DNA of 64,000 nt. It comes from Hirudinaria manillensis (taxonomy: Eukaryota > Annelida > Clitellata > Hirudinida > Hirudinidae). The stretch lies in assembly GCA_034509925.1 (NCBI GenBank), contig CM067534.1:8047501-8111500 (forward strand), in the 5' to 3' direction. Below are positions 15,360 to 25,735 of the stretch, piece after piece. The position numbers and the translations under genes are program-made. A model generated the notes under the pieces. It did no database searches. It saw only the letters and a list, made by a program, of their open reading frames with translations, and was not told where the DNA came from. The stretch's first letter is position 1, and the number at the start of each line of letters is the position of its first letter.

Positions 15360-17214
15360 TCAATTCCTCTTCTCCTTTTCATTATCGAGTATCATGGTTC
15401 TAAACTTTGCCATGGAACTGCCGCTCAGGTAACTGACGAGGCACTCTCCCGCACAATCGATGGCGGTTCTCTTAAATATGATATTTGGCTTTTTATCTCC
15501 GGCATTATCAATCAAGGATATATACCACAGCAACCATAACATAACATAAGGATTAATCTCTTTATAACTAGAAAAGATCATAAAATAACAGCTCGAAGAG
15601 ATCCAATCATTTACCTCGAGGTCATGAGCAAAACAACCGCTGACTTGAGAAGCAAGTCCGACAGTTCCTAGAGCAGAGGACACAAAGTCGTCAGGTCCTG
15701 GTGTTGTGAAACTGAACTTTTTGACCTTCGACATTTTGGTTGCCACGAAGCCGGCAGATACACACTGATACAAATTTAACGTACTTTGTACATAGCAAAG
15801 GATTTAATAATCTTTTACTGAGTCTCAAAGAAAAAAGTTAATAAAATACTGGTAACCTGAATAATAATTCCCTTTGATTTGTATTCCTGTTCAATGCTTG
15901 CGTTGAAGCGATGCACAAAAGCCTACAGGTAATTCAAATATTAATTAATTAATTGATTAATTCGTAAATGCTGTAACAGATGATAAATAACATTCTGCAT
16001 AACAAGTTGTCACTACCATCAGATGTATACAAATCATCTTCGATGATTCTCCACCGTTTGGAGATGCAAACATAACGTGCGACAGGGAAACCAACACAAC
16101 AGACAGTGACCTTGGTGGCAGAATACACTGTCACGAAAGGAACTGCGATGTGAGCCGTAACAGAGGCGATGTTGATGATGATACCCTTCTTCTTATCAGT
16201 CATCTTTGGTATCATCATCTTGGTCATCTGTGGGTAATGTTGTGATGTAATAGTTAGACAGCGATCCTCTCAGTTTTTGGTAGCATTGAAATTGAATGAT
16301 TGAAAACTCACGAAAACAACTGAAAAACAGTTAACTACAATGATGTTCTTCAGATCCTGACATAAACAAAGATAAAGTTCAAATCAAAAAAAAAGTACAA
16401 TTATTCATATAAATTAGCAAATATGTTTCTGATGTAATTATTCTGATTGTACAGTTAGGAGCCAAAGTAAAACCTGGTCAGAAAAACTATCCATGTAGTC
16501 AGGGTCATTGGCAACTCCTACATTGTTGACTGAAAATCATGATGAATATTGACAAATTTATTCATCTCATTAAAACAATCAATTCCAACACCACTCACCC
16601 AAAACACCAATATCAAGGTCCTTTATTTCCTCATGAATCTTGCTATAAATAGAAATGTCTTGAGTGAAATCGGCCACGACACATTTCGTTTCAACATCAC
16701 TGTATTTCTCAGCTATATTAAATAAGAAATATTTGTTGAATACGATAACGACTTTGAATTTAAATTTTATTCGCTTGAAAGTTCTTTAAGATTTAGCTTC
16801 AAAGTCGTGAAATGCTGACCAATTTCCTTTGCAACATTGTTGAGTTTATCAGCGGATCGGCTAATCAAGACAACATTCATTCCCTTTTTGGCCAACTGCT
16901 CTGCATAACTCTTCCCAATACCATCACTAGCTCCTGTTACAACTGTATTGCACGATAAATTAATGAATAAGTGCAAAAACTCTGTTTTGTTTCCAAAATA
17001 AAAACGTGAATATCCAACCTGCCCATTTTCCATATGATTTTACATCAGCAGCTAATTGCAAAGTCGAAGATAAGAAATAGAGCTTCGTCCAATACCACAA
17101 TTTACCCAAAATCCTGTAGGCGACATATATTACATAAAGTTTGCCCACCAGTGAAAACCAATATCATTCGGATGAGAAAAACCCGAATAAACCCGTCAGA
17201 ACGTTGGATGCCAT
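15360..17214 (-). pseudogene. HSD17B12: HSD17B12-like reductase, copy B, nonsense codon in exon 1
   Basis: Same nine-exon layout as the intact copies. Exon 1 encodes the N-terminal membrane segment, but codon 17 is TGA (minus-strand codon at 17166-17164), where copies C, D and E have a Cys codon in the context SSECYW. Everything else looks intact: [10 protein letters not shown] cofactor motif, NNVG, a Ser 13 residues before the catalytic Tyr, YSATK, and a C-terminus ending EKEKRN. Intron 3 lacks about 170 bp present in the others. So it is either a recent pseudogene, a functional N-terminally truncated form using a later start, or a single-base sequence error. A truncated form would lose part of the membrane anchor. 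The family reduces 3-oxoacyl-CoA in very-long-chain fatty acid elongation at the ER. Confidence 0.6.
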
Positions 17215-17628
17215 GTCGCTAAACAGTATATTTGATTCTTTAACCTCGCAAGAATAAGCTAGCCAATTTGTTACTATTTCATGCAAGAAGTATGCAGATG
17301 AGGACCGCATCTAGGTCATATAAATACAAAGGCGCAGTTATTCTCACTGCCACATAAATTATAGCAACAATCTGCCCTTTTGCAGAACAATAACTAGATT
17401 CCACTGTTGACTCGTAGTGTTATTTGTTATAATAGTTGTTTAATAATAAGTTGAACCAATCAACAATCTTGAACAAGTGGGTCTAACAGGCACATCTCAA
17501 CAATGAAATAAAAATCCTTTCCTTCAATCTCTTTAAATATTGATAGAATCAAATACCATATAGAAGGACAATCACTTTTCTAACTAAAAGAACGCTAAAC
17601 TAATGAAAATGAAGAGGTTCATAGTCAA

Positions 17629-19603
17629 TCAGTTCTCCTTCTCCTTCTTGGCAAGTCCCCTGGCTCTCAACATTGCCACGGCAGTGCCTGGCAAGAAAGT
17701 GATGCAGCACTTGCTCGCAAAATCGATGGCGGTTCTCTTAAATATGACATTTGGCTTTTAATCTTCGATATAATTAATAGATTATACACCACATAAATCA
17801 CAACATAACACAGCGATTAATTTATTTGCAGCTATAAAAGTTCACAAAAAGACATCAGCTCATTTACTTCGAGGTCGTGAGCAAAACAGCCGCACACTTG
17901 AGAAGCGAGTCCGACAGTTCCCAGAGCAGAGGAAACAAAGTCGTCAGGTCCTGGTACCATAAAACTGTGCTCTTTGATGATGGACATATTGGTTGCAACA
18001 AAGCCGGGAGACACACACTGATAGAAATTCAACATTCTTAATAGACAGTAATAGAGTTAATGATCTTTCAATCAGCCAAGAAGCAAAGGTCAGTGGATAT
18101 TTAATAACTTGAATCGTCGCGTACCTGAAAAATAATTCCCTTCGATTTATATTCTTGTTCCACGCTCGCACTGAATCGATGCCCAAAAGCCTACAGATAA
18201 TTCAAATAACGATTAATTAATTAATTCATGAATAATGATATTGTAACAGATAATACATAATATCTCACGTAAGAAACTGTTCATAAGAAGTTTGAAAATT
18301 ATACTCAGCAGTTCATCGTAGTTTAAAATAGAAGCATAAAATGCAACACGGAAAAAAACTCAACAATCAGTTACCTTGGTGGCAGAGTACACGGTCATGA
18401 AGGGAACTGGGATATGGCTCGCCAGAGAGGCAATGGTGATGATGATGCCTTTCTTCTTGTCAGTCATCTTTGGTATCAGCATCTTTGTCATCTGTGAGGG
18501 AATGTGATGGTATAATACTTGGGCATTGAATCCTCTTGCAATTGATTAACTCACGAAAACAACTGAAAAGCAGTTGACAACAATAATGTTCTTCAGATCC
18601 TGATATAAACAATGATGAAGTTCAAATCAAACAAAATGAACCAAAATTCATATAAATTAGCAATTATTTTTCTAATTGTACAGCTAGGAGCCAAGGCAAA
18701 ACCTGGTCGGAAAAACTATCCATGTAGTCAGGGTCATTGGCAACTCCTACATTGTTGACTGAAAATCATGAAGAATATTGACAAATTTATTCATCACATT
18801 AAAACAATCAATTTAAATATCTTCAGTGAATGTCTGATGATATCAAGTATATATGCAATATTTAAGGCCACCGAACTGGCCAAAGAATGCCAATTGAGGC
18901 TATAATTTAACAAAAAGCTGAGAAGATAAAGTCAAAGTTTTAAGAATTAACAATAAAAATTCCAACACCACTCACCCAAAACACCAATATCAAGGTCCTT
19001 TATTTCCTCATGAATCTTGCTATAAATGGAAATGTCTTGAGTGAAATCGGCCACGACACATTTCGTTTCAGCATCACTGTATTTCTCAGCTATATTAAAT
19101 AAGAAATATTTGTTGAATACGTTAAGGAATTTGAAATTAAATTTTATTCGCTTGAAAGTTCTTTAAGATTTAGCTTCAAAGTCGTGAAATGCTGACCAAT
19201 TTCCTTTGCAACACTGTTAAGTTTATCAGCAGATCGGCTAATCAAGACAACATTCATTCCCTTTTTGGCTAACTGCTTTGCATAACTCTTCCCAATGCCA
19301 TCAGTAGCTCCTGTTACAACTGTATTGCACGATAACAATCTTGTAAATTAACCTTAAATAAGTGCAAAAACTCCAATTTGTTTCCAAAAGAAAAACCTTA
19401 ATCCAACCTGCCCATTTTCCATATGATTTTACATCAGCAGCTAATTGCAAAGTCGAAGATAAGAAATAGAGCTTCGTCCAATACCACAATTTGCTCAAAA
19501 TCCTGTAGGCGACATATAATACGCAAAGTTTGCCCACCACTGAAAACCAATAACATTCGGATGAGAAAAACCCGAATAAACCCGTCAGAATGTTTGTTGC
19601 CAT
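17629..19603 (-). CDS. HSD17B12: HSD17B12-like 3-oxoacyl-CoA reductase, copy C
   Basis: ER membrane short-chain dehydrogenase that reduces very-long-chain 3-oxoacyl-CoA with NADPH (HSD17B12/let-767 family). Nine exons on the minus strand at about 19408-19603, 19197-19320, 18976-19087, 18703-18760, 18555-18601, 18373-18492, 18124-18190, 17867-18020 and 17629-17742. Visible motifs: N-terminal hydrophobic segment ([12 protein letters not shown]), [10 protein letters not shown] nucleotide site, NNVG, catalytic Ser 13 residues before YSATK, PGFVATN, and C-terminus KKEKEN, a weakened version of the KKxKKN-type ER tail. It starts MATNILTG. Exon 4 reads [13 protein letters not shown], shared with copy B and unlike D and E. 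Intron 3 carries an extra block also seen in D and E. Confidence 0.85.
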
Positions 19604-20016
19604 ATTGCTAAACAGAATACTTGACTATCAAATCTCGACGAATAACCTAGTCCCTGTATTATGCATTCACTCAAGAAGTCGAGGTCTTTATCTAGGCCTT
19701 AAAAATAAGTAAAGGCGCAATTTTTCTCACAGCTGCAATAATCAACTTAGTCCCACCTTTGCATCCTTATGATTATTTGTTTTAATAAATGCTTAATAAT
19801 AATTTGAATAAATCAACAACCAAACCAACTCAAGGTGTGGGTCCAACACCCACACTTTAAGAAATGAGAATCCACTCCTTCAATCACTTTTAGTAATCGA
19901 AGAATCAAATACCAATTAGAAGCACAGTCACATTTTATTGGTTAACAAAGAAAAGGATGCAAAACTAACAGGGATCGAACATCTGCAATCACAACAAATA
20001 AAACTTTTCTGATCAA

Positions 20017-21893
20017 TCAGTTCTTCTTCTCCTTTTCTTTAGCAAGTACAAAGTCTCTAACCTTTGCCATGCAAGCGCCGCTCAAGTAACTGACGAGGCA
20101 TTCTCCCGCACAATCGACGGCGGTTCTCTTAAATAAGATATTTGACTTTTAATCTTCGATCAATCGTGATTATACACCATAGCAATCATAACATAACAAT
20201 GAGATTCATTTCTTTGTAGCTAGAGAAAAGATCAGAAAATAACAGCTCGAAGAGATCCAATCATTTACCTCGAGGTCATGAGCAAAACAACCGCTGACTT
20301 GAGAAGCGAGTCCGACAGTTCCTAGAGCAGAGGACACGAAGTCGTCAGGTCCTCGCACCATGAAACTTTGCTCTTTATCTTTCATCTTTGACATTTTGGT
20401 TGCCACTAAGCAGGGAGATACACACTGATAGTAAGTTAACGTACTATGTAGATAACAACCATTTGGACTCAGAGCAGAAGTCAATAAAAACTTAGTAACC
20501 TGAATAATAACTCCTTTTGATTTGTATTCTTGTTCAATGCTTGCACTGAAGCGATGCACAAAAGCCTAATAATAATTCAAATATTAATTAATTCATAAAT
20601 AACAATGACGTAACATGGTAAAACATGGTAATCAACTCAACAGCCAGTCACCTTTGTTGCAGAGTAAAGAGAAAAGAAAGGAGCTGCGATGTGAGCCGTC
20701 ACAGAGGAAAGGTTGATGATGATGCCCTTCTTCTTATCAATCATCTTTGGTATCACCATCTTGGTCATCTGTGGGGAGTTTGTGCATTTTAATAGTTAAT
20801 CAATAAATCCTCTTACAATTTCAGACATGTGAAATCGAATGTATCGAATAAATAATGAATAACTCACAAAAACAACAGCGAAGCAGTTAACTACAATGAG
20901 GTTCTTCATATCCTGAGGTAGACAAAGATGAAGTTTGAAAATAGCAGATGTTTCTGATGTTATTGATTTAGAACAACATTAAGGAGCCAAAGTCAAACCT
21001 GGTCAGGAAGAGTATCAAAGTAGTCGAAGTTTTCATAGCACATGGCCACATTATTGACTGAAAATTATTTTAAAAATGTATTCAGCATATTAAAATAATC
21101 ATTTAAACATTCTCAGAGAGGTTCGGATGCTTATAAGCCCTCATATACTACATTTAACAGAAAATTGCAATAGTCATTGAGGCTCTAATTTAACAATTAA
21201 CTGAAAAGACAAAAATATCCAGAGCCACCAACTTGAAGAAATATAAAATACAAATATCCTACACCACCTACCCAAAACACCAATATCAAGATCTTTTATT
21301 TCCTCATGAATCTTGCTATAAATGTCTTGGGTGAAATCGGCCACGACACATTTCGTTTCAACGTCACTGTATTTCTCAGCTATATTAAATGAGAAATATT
21401 TGTTAAATACGATAAGGACTTTGAATTTAAATTATATTCGCTTGAAAGTTCTTTAAGATTTAGCTTCGAAGTCGTGAAATGCTGACCAATTTCCTTTGCA
21501 ACATTGTTGAGTTTATCAGCAGTGCGGCTAATCAAGACAACATTCATTCCCTTTTTGGCCAACTGCTTTGCATAACTCTTCCCAATACCATCAGACGCTC
21601 CCGTTACAACTGTATTGCACGGTAACAATCTTGTAAATTAATCTTGAACAAGTGCAAAAACTCCAATTTGTTTCCAAAAGAAAAACCTTAATCCAACCTG
21701 CCCATTTTCCATATGATTTTACATCAGCAGCTAATTGCAAAGTCGAAGATAAGAAATAGAGCTTCGTCCAATACCATAATTTGCTCACAATCTTGTAGGC
21801 GACATATATTCCGTAAAGTTTGCCCACCAGTGAAAACCAATAACATTCGGATGAGAAAAACCCGAATAAACCCGTCAGAACGTTGGATGCCAT
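20017..21893 (-). CDS. HSD17B12: HSD17B12-like 3-oxoacyl-CoA reductase, copy D
   Basis: Third copy from the left, same nine-exon layout (starts MASNVLTG; exons at about 21698-21893, 21498-21621, 21271-21378, 20999-21058, 20870-20915, 20652-20770, 20498-20566, 20268-20427, 20017-20130). It is the most divergent copy. Exon 3 is two codons shorter (TQDIYSK against TQDISIYSK). The NNVG motif is NNVA, PxFVATK is PCLVATK, and exon 8 has two extra residues. The catalytic Ser, Tyr and Lys (SLYSATK) remain, and the tail is EKEKKN. It may have shifted substrate preference; that is inference. Confidence 0.82.
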
Positions 21894-22360
21894 GTCGCTA
21901 AACAGTGAATTTGATTCTTTAATCTCGCAAGATTAAGCGAGTCTCTGCGTTTCGCAGAAGTGTGCAGACGAGGACTAGGCCGTTAAAAAATCAAAGACCT
22001 AATCATTCACCCTGCCAAACAATCCATAGCAATAATAACTTGCCCTATTGCAGAATACTGTACCTATTACAGAACACCAAATAAGCGTCACCATTGTACG
22101 GATTGTACGGCGTTATTGACTTCACTAACTGCTTAATAATAAGTCGAATCAATCAACGGCTCAATACAGGTGATACGAAAGAACTCCCATTTTAACAAAG
22201 AAATGCGAATTGGCTCCTTCCCTCACCTTTGACCTTCGTAGAGTCAAATACCAACCCTAACGAACAGTTAAATTTTATTGGCTAACAACGAAACGAACGC
22301 AAAACTAACAGGGAAGCGAACGCACGTAATCACAACAACAATGAAAACTGTTTGAATCAA

Positions 22361-24333
22361 TCAGTTCTTCTTCTCCTTCTTAGCAAGTCCCTTGGCTCTC
22401 ACCTTTGCCATGGAATTGTATACCAAGTAATTGATGCAGCACTCACCAGCACAATCGATGGCCGTTTTCTTAAACAGGTTAATTTTATTTATTAATTAAT
22501 AATTTAATAATTAATAATAATAATTAATAATAAATAATAATTAGTTATAAAAGTTCGGAAAAAGTGCTCCGAGCGATCGGATTGATTACCTCCAGGTCGT
22601 GAGCAAAGCAGCCGTACACCTGAGAAGAAAGTCCGACAGTTCCCAAAGCAGAGGACACAAAGTCGTCGGGTCCCGGTGCCATGAAACTGTACTTTTTGAT
22701 CTTCGACAGTTTGGTTGCCACAAAGCTTGGTGACACGGACTGATAGAAATTTAAAGCAATTTGTAGGTAATAAAATATTTAATAAACTTTAATTGTGAAG
22801 CAAACAAAAATTAATGAACAACTGGTAACTTGAACCGTAACTTACCTGAACAATAACTCCCTTTGACTTGTACTCCTGTTCCACACTGGCACTGAAGCGA
22901 TGCACAAAAGCCTGCGGATGATTCATAAATCAATTTAATAATTAATTCATAACAAATAATGTTATAATAGATGATAAATAACACATTTTGCACGACGTGT
23001 TGTCACATCATAAGAAGGCTACAAATCATCATCAATAGTCCACCATAGATTAGAATATAGGGGACACAACATTTAAAATGAAAACAAATTCAACAGCCAG
23101 TCACCTTGGTGGCAGAATAAACGGACAGGAAAGGAACTGCGATGTGAGCCGACAGAGAGGAAATGTTGATGATGATGCCCTTCTTCTTGTCAGTCATCTT
23201 TGGTATCACCATCTTGGTCATCTGTGAGCGAACAATATGGCTTAATACATAGTCAGTGGATAGTCTTGTAGCTGTGAAGCAGTACAATTAAATAATTATT
23301 AACTCACAAAAACAACTGAGAAGCAGTTAACTGCAATGAGGTTCTTCAGATCCTGACATAAACAAAGATGAAGTTTGAAAATAGAAAAAAAATGTTTCTG
23401 ATGTTATTGATTCAAAACGACATTAATGAGCCAAGGTCAAACCTGGTCAGAAAGAGTATCCAAGTAGTCAGGATGTTCATAGGACATACCCACATTGTTG
23501 ACTGAAAATCATTATGATTATTTATAAATGCATTCAGCACATTAAAACAATCATTTAAACATCTTCAGTGAATGTCTGATGCTATATACAATATTGAAGG
23601 TCATCCAATTGACCAGAAAATGCCTATTCTTATTGAGGCTCAGATATAACTTAGAAGATAAAAAGTCCAAAACTTTAAGAAATTAAAAATAAAAATTCCA
23701 ACACCACTCACCCAAAACACCAATATCAAGGTCCTCTATTTCCTCTTGAATCTTGCTATAAATAGAAATGTCTTGAGTGAAATCGGCCACGACACATTTC
23801 GTTTCAACGTCGCTGTATTTCTCAGCTATATTAAATAAGAAATATTTGTTGAAAATTTTAAGGACTTTGGATTTGAATGTTATTTGCATGAAAGTTGTTT
23901 AACATTTAGATTCAAAGTCATGAAACAGAAATGCTGACCAATTTCCTTTGCAACATTGTTGAGTTTATCAATGGATCGGCTAATCAAGACAACATTCATT
24001 CCCTTTTTGGCCAACTGCTCTGCATAACTCTTCCCAATACCATCAGTAGCTCCTGTTACAACTGCATTGCACGATAAATTAATGAATAAGTACAAAAACT
24101 ATGTTTTGTTTCCAAAATAAAAACGTGTTGATCCAACCTGCCCATTTCCCATATGATTTTACATCAGCAGCTAATTGCAAAGTCGAAGATAAGAAATAGA
24201 GTTTCGCCCAATACCACAATTTACTCAAAATCCTGTAGGCTACATATATTCCATAAAGTTTGCCCACGAGTGAAAACCAGTAGCATTCGGATGAGAAAAA
24301 ACCGATGAAGCCCGTTAGAACTTTGGATGCCAT
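22361..24333 (-). CDS. HSD17B12: HSD17B12-like 3-oxoacyl-CoA reductase, copy E
   Basis: Rightmost and most canonical copy. Exons: 24138-24333, 23939-24061, 23712-23825, about 23443-23501, 23307-23352, 23104-23221, 22846-22912, 22590-22741 and 22361-22475. Exon 1 ends in KWA and exon 2 begins VVTG, reproducing the KWAVVTG junction expected for the family. Motifs: [20 protein letters not shown] (closest to vertebrate HSD17B12 at this site), [23 protein letters not shown], and the C-terminal dilysine-type tail KKEKKN that retains the enzyme in the ER. It lies divergently, 500 bp from the NDUFAF8-like gene, so the two may share a promoter region. Confidence 0.88.
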
Positions 24334-24832
24334 GTTTCTAAATAGAAGGGCAAAATATATAAGTAAAATGGATTGTCATTTTTTGCAATCGCATTGAAGC
24401 GATACTAAACATCATATGATCGTATTAAACAATATAATTATACGAAAAAAATAAGTGGGCATACACACCGAAAAACACCATAAAAAGCAGACGAAACAAA
24501 TTCCTCAAATTCACCGGAGCCCTAAATGCCTAGGAGACATGTCATGGGTCTTACCTTTTGCCCCTAATCTTAGTTTTAAATTAATTTTAAACAATTAACA
24601 AAAATAAATTTAATTTGACATGAAAAAATAAATGAAGTTCTTAAAATTTTTTTTATGTTAACCAGTGGCAGTAGACATAAAGTTTACTAATGATAACATT
24701 TTTGTTGAAAATCATACTTTATTTAAATAAAAATTACATTATTCACATTAAAACCTTTTTAAGGATAAATCTAAAATCTCAACATTTAAAATGTAAACAC
24801 TGACCTACGATAATAAGTAACAATAACTACAA
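24334..24832. promoter_or_regulatory. Divergent intergenic region (possible shared promoter)
   Basis: A 499-bp gap between the start codons of reductase copy E (minus) and the NDUFAF8-like gene (plus). It is AT-rich and no clear TATA or initiator can be fixed. The shared-promoter role is inferred from geometry only. Confidence 0.35.
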
Positions 24833-25176
24833 ATGGACAAAACTCAGTCGGCTCTGAGGTCTCAAGGCTCGCGCCTGCAATTTTTTTCCAAGGCACTTGC
24901 CCAGTGTTCGGCAGAGGTAAATTTTCTGAAAACTACGAAATGATTATCTATTGGTCCCAATCTTATGTTCATTCGTGATTTGGCTGCTGCTTCTCAGGCC
25001 GGCGTCTATGCCGAATGTGTCATAGCAAAAAGTTCACTAAATAAAGGTGACTGTGAAGAAGCATTCAACAATTTGAGCAAATGCTTCAAAGTTGCGGTAA
25101 GATAGTAGCTTTTCAAAGATATTAAATAATCTTTCGTAAAATTGTTCTATATTTCCAGATTAAAAAGGTTAAATGA
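24833..25176 (+). CDS. NDUFAF8: NDUFAF8-like twin-CX9C protein (complex I assembly)
   Basis: Three small exons, 24833-24916, 24998-25096 and 25159-25176, all in phase 0 with clean GT..AG borders, encode 66 residues. It has two CX9C motifs: Cys-25 (…AQCSAE…) with Cys-35 (…YAECV…), and Cys-47 with Cys-57 (…LSKCFK…). This is the CHCH/twin-CX9C fold of intermembrane-space proteins oxidised by the MIA40 system. The arrangement (short basic start, AxCSAEAxxYxxC, then CxxxFxxLxxCF and a Lys-rich end) matches NDUFAF8/C17orf89, an assembly factor for mitochondrial complex I. An AATAAA lies about 150 bp after the stop. Other small CX9C families are possible but fit less well. Confidence 0.8.
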
Positions 25177-25735
25177 GTTTGTAAAGGTTTCTTAGGGAAA
25201 GTCTGGTAGAAAATGGGAATAAGTGCTCAATGTGGAATAGTTGGAAGAACTGAAGAAATCTGGTGGATACTTTCAGCAACCATGATGGAAACATGGCTTT
25301 CTACCTCGTTTGTTACTTTATAACCAAATAAAAATTGCCAAATAGATTAGTTGAAAATCATTACATTCTCACGTTAATGATCAAGGTAGTTTCGCTTTTT
25401 TGAATGTTTCAATATTAATACATCACTTGTAATTATATTTTTAAACGGTACTGTGCTACCTGTAACAATTTTATGTTGGCTTGGAAATGGAATAAATTTT
25501 AAGACAACTGAACAACATCACAGCTGATGCATCCACTTTAAGATATACTTTATTCCAAGTAGAAGTTCTTTTATAAGCATTAGGAACGTAATAAATTTTC
25601 CAATAAAATTTATTGGAGGGTTAGGAAAATAAGCTGCCAAAAGCATTGGATACTAGTACTAGTAATACTAGTAAATAAATCTAAATCCAGTGAGAAGCAT
25701 TTCAACAATGGTGTTGCAGGTCAAAAATTCGCTTT
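25177..25735. other. No further gene; 3' ends of convergent genes
   Basis: Contains the likely poly(A) signal of the NDUFAF8-like gene near 25326 and the 3' flank of aldehyde dehydrogenase copy 1. No exon is seen. Confidence 0.5.

Larger units (their letters stand above)
14870..24333 (-). repeat. Tandem array of four reductase gene units (about 2.3-2.4 kb each)
   Basis: Start codons at 17214, 19603, 21893 and 24333 are spaced 2389, 2290 and 2440 bp apart. Exons, several introns and the intergenic spacers all align between units. Spacers at about 14930-15340, 17220-17620, 19640-20010 and 21920-22350 share blocks such as 'caatctgcccttttgcag' and 'aaaggcgcaattttt'. The leftmost spacer has no gene copy beyond it. 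Confidence 0.9.

Noticed and set aside
17034-17222. 62-residue plus-strand ORF, repeated at 19423 and 21713
   Set aside because: Antisense of reductase exon 1, repeated only because the gene is repeated.
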